A stretch of 64,000 nucleotides of DNA. Origin: Hydnum rufescens UP504. Lineage: Eukaryota; Basidiomycota; Agaricomycetes; Cantharellales; Hydnaceae. Of this stretch, positions 58,101 to 64,000 are shown one piece after another. Position numbers and translations under genes: made by a program. The stretch spans positions 62,001 to 126,000 of the forward strand of contig MU128930.1 in the NCBI GenBank assembly GCA_014904985.1, written 5' to 3'. Each line of letters starts with the position of its first letter. Position 1 is the first letter of the stretch. Under the pieces are notes generated by a model. The model did not search any database. It was not told the origin of the DNA and was given only the letters and a program-made list of their open reading frames with translations.

Positions 58101-59937
58101 TAATCCAGCACGTACATACCGCAGAGCATGGGTATTTACTGGAAATCATGCTCACCTCTTGGTCAGATATCGCAAGAAACCGTTGATATCGTTGCTGAGT
58201 ACAGCTGGCCGCAGCATAATAGTAATAGCCAGGATGCTGAATCGCGTTAGCCGGGTTTATTCCCAATGTCGCCGGGACTTCCCCAGGGGATACACTGGAA
58301 GAAATGGGGGTTGCACTTTGCGCGCCTGCTGATGGGGTGATGGGGGAGGGAAGTTGAAGGCCTGCTCTAACTCCGTACTCGAGCATTTCGGCGAGCACCC
58401 GATATTGCCTCGCCACCCAGCTCCAGAATTCGAATGTCTCCTCCCCAATACCCCATCCTCGCTGAAGCTCAGCGAAACGATAAAGATGTCGATTGAAATG
58501 CGCCAATGCATGGGAGAATTCCGAATGATAAAGATAAAGTTTGCAGATCTGGTAGAGCGAAAAATTCAGATTATTCACGGCCCTACTCTAAAAAAATCAT
58601 TGTCTACCTTGAAGGCGACAGAATCGGCCAGGACCTTTGCTTCTGCCCATCTTTTAGTTCTTGGAGGCAAAATAGCAGTCGAACCAAACATGTCGCGCAG
58701 AGCCTCCCAGCAATCCTCGTAATGTCTACAAAATATCAGAATGAATAGGGAGAACAATGGAAATGCCACGAACTTTCGTGCGAGCTCGTCTTCCATTCGA
58801 AATTCCGCGAAAGTTGCCATTTTGTACTCGTATCTTACGGTCCATCCCTCACTGCGAAGTGGTCGCCCGGTACTTGGACCCGAACCAGGAGGTAAAGATG
58901 TGGCTTGATGTGAATATCGATTCTTCTTTCTCCGGACGCGTTTTGAATGTGCACCGTAATAATCCGTCGCAGATTCATACAGGGCCTCTTGGAGGCTATA
59001 CAACCGCATTAGCAGCTTCCTCAACTACGCTCCCACCCAGCTAACCTTGCTACAAATTCATTTAATTCGGATGTACTCAAAGGGCTGAGAACAAATAGTG
59101 CAGCACGAGCATCTAGACCACTCTGTCGTCGAATGAAAGATAGCCGTGCGTCCAAAGTGGGTTCCTCTACCCAGCTGTGGTTAACACAAAAGGGGCACCC
59201 ACGCTCCAGCATAAGAAAACGCACCTAGCATGTGTCTACTTGCCATAAGGACGACAGTCAATTTGATACCTCGTTCGCTCGTCGATTTTTTCCGAAGCCC
59301 TATCTCCGTAGCGAGGTCAGTATCCCTTGCACGTTCCTCGTCACGGTCCTGATTATTAATTTCGAGCGGTGAAGTGGGTTGTGGGGGCTCCCATATTCTC
59401 AGAAAGAGCACAAAAACGGAGGGAATGAGTTCGAGATGTTTCCGGACCCATATTGGAGCGATTAAACCATCCGGGTATAATGGAGACGATGGAGTAAGAG
59501 GGGAAAGGGGAGAGTGAAGAACCCCTGGCGCAGATGAGTACGGTTCATCCATTCTAGTGGCATGTTGTGGGGGAGGAATCTTGCGAGGGGGAAATCGTAC
59601 TTCCTGGAAAATGAACGTGTCAGTTAATGAAGAACATACATAGGAGTCCATACTGTGCCTTATCAACAAGTAACACGTTGAAACGATGGGATTTGTCGGG
59701 GTCCCATGTAGCACTTCTTCGCCGTGCCCCCAACGCGTTTCGGAGTCGTGCCGCAAGGATGCTGAATGGGTCGCGCAGCTCCTGAGCCGAGGTCTCCCGG
59801 CCATCTGACACTGCGTGACCATTTACTCCCGCTGGTGCATTCTCCGATGGATTTCTGGCATGTTGGGGAGGATCCAGACCCGCGACAAACATAACTGGAA
59901 CATGCTGCACAAGCAGTTCCACCGGGTACGAGTTCAT
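55148..59937 (-). CDS. TRAPPC11: TRAPP complex subunit TRAPPC11 (foie gras family)
   Basis: Large subunit of the TRAPP tethering complex in ER-Golgi transport. The start at 59937 gives MNSYPVELLVQHVPVMFVAG; an in-frame upstream extension (to 59973) lacks ATG. Then RKHLELIPSVFVLFLRIWEP, an acidic/basic linker, ARLSFIRRQSGLDARAALFV, and the foie-gras domain: ALYESATDYYGAHSKRVRRK, VRYEYKMATFAEFRMEDELA, HYEDCWEALRDMFGS. Next come FSLYQICKLYLYHSEFSHAL, helical repeats and the C-terminal Gryzun-like beta-rich half (ITYTRDPEPLPALLDLSKYE, PSLRPPDDGLVALLDCPPSG). It ends DGHFLPVYPS at TGA 55148-55150. More than ten introns. No frame break was pinned down, though not all exons were traced. Confidence 0.9.
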
Positions 59938-60336
59938 CAGAAAAAAAGATCTCCGAGAGGGCCCCTGGGCCACGCAAAGTCCCCCAGCTAAACTAGACTT
60001 TGGATGAGGACGTTAGGGCAGTAAACGCACAGAAATGAAGTCACGTCACTCCGCGCCACCACACCCAAAGAAACCGGGCACTGCCGAGCTCGCACCTCAG
60101 CGCGCGTCTAAATCCCGGAGGACAGTGATAGGCTAAATTATGCGTCATTTACAAGCAGTAGTTAGTGGCAGGTACTCATACTTCAAAGTTACAATAGGAC
60201 TCTGAACGACGAAATAAGAAACACAAACGAAAGACAGGAATATCAAAAAAAAGGGTTCAGATACTAAACCAAAAGCTGGCAAGTACATGTAGACATATCC
60301 ACCGGGAGATTAGCAGAAGAACCGGAGAGCAACCGG
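59938..60336. other. Intergenic region between TRAPPC11 and the anillin-like gene
   Basis: 399 bp holding the TRAPPC11 promoter and the 3' UTR of the anillin-like gene. A-rich near 60246-60253. No gene recognised. Confidence 0.4.
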
Positions 60337-63300
60337 CTACCGTTGACGCGATGGAGCACGTGTCTCTGGTACAAGAAGGGCGGTGCCAGTAGCAGCCAGG
60401 TCTTGTTGTCTCTGCCAGACCAACTCGGCCCACAAAGGATTCGGAGGTATTCGTCCCAGAAGAGCACGGAATACTTGAAGCCTTCGTGAAGAGAGAACGT
60501 CACTAATTGAAAGTACGTAACAACAAAGGTGTTACCATTTAGATTTCTCCTCGTCAGTATCAGCGAAGAATTCGATTTCATCATCATCGGGGAACACGAG
60601 TCGGAAAGATCGTTCTACCTTGGTCCCGGCGTCGTAGGAATCCCGCGTTCGCCGTCGATTGATGCTAACCTGAGTCACATTCGCGCCAAGCCCCCCGGTA
60701 TCGTCTTCCACACTTATGGCCTTTCTGAGTTCGATGGTCGCGGTGGCCTTCTTCGTGACGTCGTTGAATGCAACCAGTTGAGCACCAATCACTCGGAATT
60801 GACGACGCCGCCAGGTCTTAATACGCAAATTCATACACCGATTAAATAATATTGTAGAAGGACATCCTAGACTGAAGGAAGTCACGCACCGAGCAATCAC
60901 CACCATTCTGGGTAAGAATTCCCTCATGGTATGTGACTTTGTGCCACGACGTGTGACGGATCCCACGTAAGCACTCTTCTAGTGACTGCGGAAGCGATTC
61001 TGGAGGGATACCGGGCAAAGGAGGCAACCGGAACATCTGCAAGACGATCTGGCCAACGACCCTCGGATTTCCATTAGATGGCCCTGTGCCCGCAGTAGAA
61101 CCGAACTTGTTCTCGGCCGTACCAGCACCCATCAGCGGGAGACTGATCTCGAATAAATGAGTATCACACAGCGACGCAAAGTCCTTAAACGAAATGAATG
61201 TCCGTGCAAGCGTCCCATCTTGACGAAGATATTTGATCAGTGTTTCCTCAGCGACTGGTGGTGGAGGTGGCGGGGCGGTGGAGCTGATATAGGTGGGACA
61301 ACTTTCTGGGACTTCTTAGGACTGCCACCGAAGAAGGCGCGCATGCCTCCACTACTCTTTTGGGGAGCGGGTGCCGGGGCTGGTGTGGGCACGGGAGCAG
61401 GTGATCGAACAGGAGCACGCTTAGCCTGTTCCATGACGTGGGGGTCCTTCTTAACCTTCAAAGTCAGTGTGAATTCTAGTTTATTGTGTTCGATGCTTGG
61501 ATAGCCCGAAACAATCAGGCACGTCAAAAAGAACCAAAACGCGAACAATACATACAGCTCAAATTCTTGTTCAATGGGACTGTCCCTAGCCAAACGGCAC
61601 TCTGGAGTCGATACAAAGTGAATACCATTGTTCAGAGTGCACGTGAACCACGTCGGCAATCGTGGAATTGGAACATTGATTGACCTAACCCCCAACACTA
61701 TCGAGAGTGTGTAAGAGGTCCGTACCAACAAAAGAAATCGAAGAAGGCACCTTTGACAAACACCTTTCCATGGGCTTTGCCAGGCTTTTCTAATGCACGA
61801 TATGCACGAATCTCGCGCGAGTACTCATTCTAAACCAGCGACAATGGAGTAAGTTCACGATTCACAAACCGAGCAACAAAGCAATGCATTGACCATGTCA
61901 GAAGGGCGGCGTACAGTGCGCCAGGCCTTGCCGCTGTCGATGTCGCCTACGCTGCGCAAATGCGATACTTTCTGGGCTGTAGACGAGGCATAGATTGTCT
62001 CACCCCGTTCTCGAAGATGGTAGGTGCGCTAAAGTCAATGCAACAACATCAGTGCACGAACTAATCTCTGGTAGAGATATAATGGAAAATACGGACATCC
62101 TTATCCTTCGGTTCCGTCATCTTTGACAGCTCCTCGATAATAGAGGCACCAAGTGGGATGTCGTCCTTCATGGAGGATTGACTAATGGACAGCAGACCAC
62201 GATCCGCGCGAGATCGATCAACGGCAACACGCTGATGAAAACAAAACAATGAAGGATAATGCAGGCAATTAGCTGTAATTTGAGTACCAATACAACACTT
62301 ATTATAGAAAAAGGACGACTTGCCTCACTACGCACATCAGACGCATCCCCTGTCGACCTGCTTCGCCTCCTCTGAGGAGGCCGTTCCTCTATCCTTGACT
62401 GCGTTGGTCTAACCGGCTCTTCACGACAAGACATGGAATCGCCCCGCTCCAACCTGCGAATTTCGCGTCTTTTGCTCAGGATAGCATCCTCGCGTGCTTT
62501 TATTGCATCTCTTCCAGGTAGCGAGGGTTGTCCGGCGTTGATAGTTGGAACTTCGGGGGTGGGGCGTGAGATGGGGATAAGCTGCCAGGATCGAGACCAA
62601 ATTCGGATTCATGGAAGGAAGATGAGATTGACAGGTCCAGCGAGATACGAGGCTGTGGAACAGGAGGAAGTGCTTTAGAATTCAGATCGATCATACTACC
62701 ACTCATACTACTCGTGCTGAAGGGGTTGAACATGGGTTTTTTCTCCTCCGGTTCGGCCTGTTGCCTCAGTTGATGAGGTGGGTCAACGTACCGATCAGCC
62801 CTACTGCTATTCAAAGAACTGGCACGGCTCCCAGGGGGTAGATCGTCAACTATCGTCGGAGGAGAAAGCATAGAATGAACCGAAGGGGTGAATGGGCCTT
62901 CCTCCTCAGTCTCTGTCCCAGTCGTCGAAGGGGTTCGCTGTTGGGATGATGGTTCTGGCTCTGGCCCTGGAATCGTCGTCGAAGCACCAGAGAGGAGAGG
63001 TGAAGGCGGAGAAATATTTGGTCGTTTCGTCTGCGCCTCCACAAACACCGCTCGTTCCACGCCCATGATCTCGCCCAGACTCATGTCAGTCATCGTAGAG
63101 AATCGATTCCCCCCAGCAGGATCAGCATCAAGATAGTTGCCCTTGTGATCTTGACTGTCGTAATCAATGGAAGAATCAGGCGTCTCGTCCAGAAAGCTGA
63201 TGTCGTGGCTAAGGCTTCCGGATTCCTCGACAAAACCACGCTCGACGCCTAACATGAGTCTATCAAGCGCTGAGCGAACTTCTCCAAGATCGACGCCTGG

Positions 63301-64000
63301 CTTATGTAGGTCAAGCGTGGACGAAGTGGACGTTGGCCGAGGAAGGAATGGCCGGAGTTAGCAAGCTGCGGTCGCTGTTCAGGGGACGGGGACGTGGACT
63401 TTCGTGAAAAGTCGCCAATGGCCCCGCCATGCCCATTTTCATCAAGTGGGAGAAGAGGAAGATGGCGATTTTGAATACTCTGGCCCTGCTGAACATGTTG
63501 ACTACCATCATCCTCCTTTAAGTCGCCGTCGTCATCCTCGTCAATGTCGTTGGGCGAGGTGCGTGTCTTCATCAAACGCCTCTTGACTTCATCCCTGCTG
63601 ATGCGTGGGCTCGCTCTGCCGCTCATGCCGAGGCTACCAGCACTTCCGACGCTACTAAGAGAGGAGGATGCCTCGATCCCGAGGGCGTTGGACACCGCTG
63701 TCTTGGGAAGGAGTGGGGTACTTGCCCTGGAAGCTGCATTTGTGGCCATCATTGTCATAGATCCTGGCTTGCTGGCATCATTGGTACTGAAAGACGCTTG
63801 CTCCTTCCCTTGATACTGCTGCTGGGCATTAAACACAGACCCACTCAGGCCAAGGACGAAAGGACTTGACTCTGCTATATCAGGAAGGATCTGGTGTGAC
63901 TCTCCCAATTTAGATTGCGACCGCAAAGATGATGCGAGTTTCGAGGAGGGGGAGAGGGAGAGGGGCTCAAGCATCGCACGTTTCGGATTGTCAATTTCGG
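60337..64000 (-). CDS. BUD4: Anillin/Bud4-type septum protein, C-terminal part (5' end outside window)
   Basis: Anillin-like scaffold that organises septins at the bud or septum site. The visible N-terminal part (about 62330-64000) is disordered, Ser/Pro-rich with acidic runs. Then RVFVKV-like beta segments: VRSINVPIPRLPTWFTCTLN, VSTPECRLARDSPIEQEFEL, HNKLEFTLTLKVKKDPHVME, then a Pro/Ala-rich insert and SSGGMRAFFGGSPKKSQ. Then MGAGTAENKFGS, VVGQIVLQMFRLPPLPGIPP, SWHKVTYHEGILTQNGGDC, and a PH domain: WRRRQFRVIGAQLVAFNDVT, RSFRLVFPDDDEIEFFADTD, EKSKW. The last exon reads PPNPLWAELVWQRQQDLAAT and ends PSRQR at TAG 60337-60339. The reading frame is open to the window edge. About ten exons seen. 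Confidence 0.88.

Noticed and set aside
60264..60336. Extension of the anillin-like gene to 60264 in the frame ending CTCQLLV
   Set aside because: After the last intron the family-like frame (LWAELVWQRQQDL) stops at 60337; the longer frame has no conserved residues.
1..64000. CRISPR arrays, transposase or reverse transcriptase genes, bacterial-type operons
   Set aside because: No regular spaced repeats, no DDE/RT motifs, and all recognised genes are eukaryotic with introns.

Overview
The window is nuclear DNA of a filamentous basidiomycete. The genes are dense, carry many introns of about 45-75 nt with GT/AG (a few apparent GC/AG) ends, lie on both strands without operons, and encode typical fungal housekeeping proteins. 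Protein style (F-box and SANT-like orphans, GH16 and neutral ceramidase, fungal GST and 2OG oxygenase) suggests an Agaricomycete, possibly the Rhizoctonia/Ceratobasidium group; that placement is inference from style, not from a search.

Layout. 1-2 kb: 3' part of an unrecognised Ser-rich nuclear-type protein (+). 2.4-7.0 kb: mitochondrial Hsp70 and an unrecognised coiled-coil protein, both on the minus strand. 7.5-9.4 kb: a bZIP transcription factor (+). 9.4-11.6 kb: mostly non-coding, with a U2 spliceosomal RNA gene on the minus strand. 11.6-12.3 kb: the INO80-complex subunit Ies6 (+). 12.9-17.5 kb: an F-box-like protein, a small SANT-like protein and a CorA-type divalent metal transporter (all -). 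17.8-19.0 kb: the polyadenylation factor CPSF30/Yth1 (+). 19.3-24.1 kb: a glutathione transferase and glutamate-cysteine ligase (both -), so glutathione synthesis and use lie side by side. 25.0-27.4 kb: a DUF1917 protein (-), divergent from oligoribonuclease REX2 (+, 27.5-28.8 kb). 29.6-30.6 kb: a DEK_C/SWIB chromatin protein (+). 31.2-32.8 kb: a secreted GH16 glucanase (+). 33.9-37.6 kb: the septation GTPase Spg1/Tem1 and an unusually short SRP72 (both -). 38.4-39.0 kb: a small membrane protein (+). 39.6-42.6 kb: V-ATPase subunit E and a 2OG-Fe(II) oxygenase-like protein (both -). 44.0-47.4 kb: a neutral ceramidase (+). 47.5-60 kb: two large minus-strand genes, URB1/Npa1 (ribosome biogenesis) and TRAPPC11 (vesicle transport). 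60.3-64 kb: the C-terminal part of an anillin/Bud4-type septum protein (-), running off the window.

No bacterial-type operon, CRISPR array, transposon or tRNA was seen. The most informative anomalies are: (i) single-base reading-frame breaks at short G/C runs in several conserved, mostly essential genes (Hsp70, Ies6, SRP72, Urb1, the SWIB protein, GST), which look more like sequence error than biology; (ii) an SRP72 that joins N-terminal TPRs directly to the RNA-binding tail in an intact frame; (iii) a ceramidase whose catalytic motif is built from 19-nt and 9-nt microexons; (iv) a CorA protein with SMN in place of the GMN signature; (v) two apparent GC-AG introns in one GST gene. Gene borders were set by hand from protein motifs and splice signals, so exon ends are approximate unless stated.
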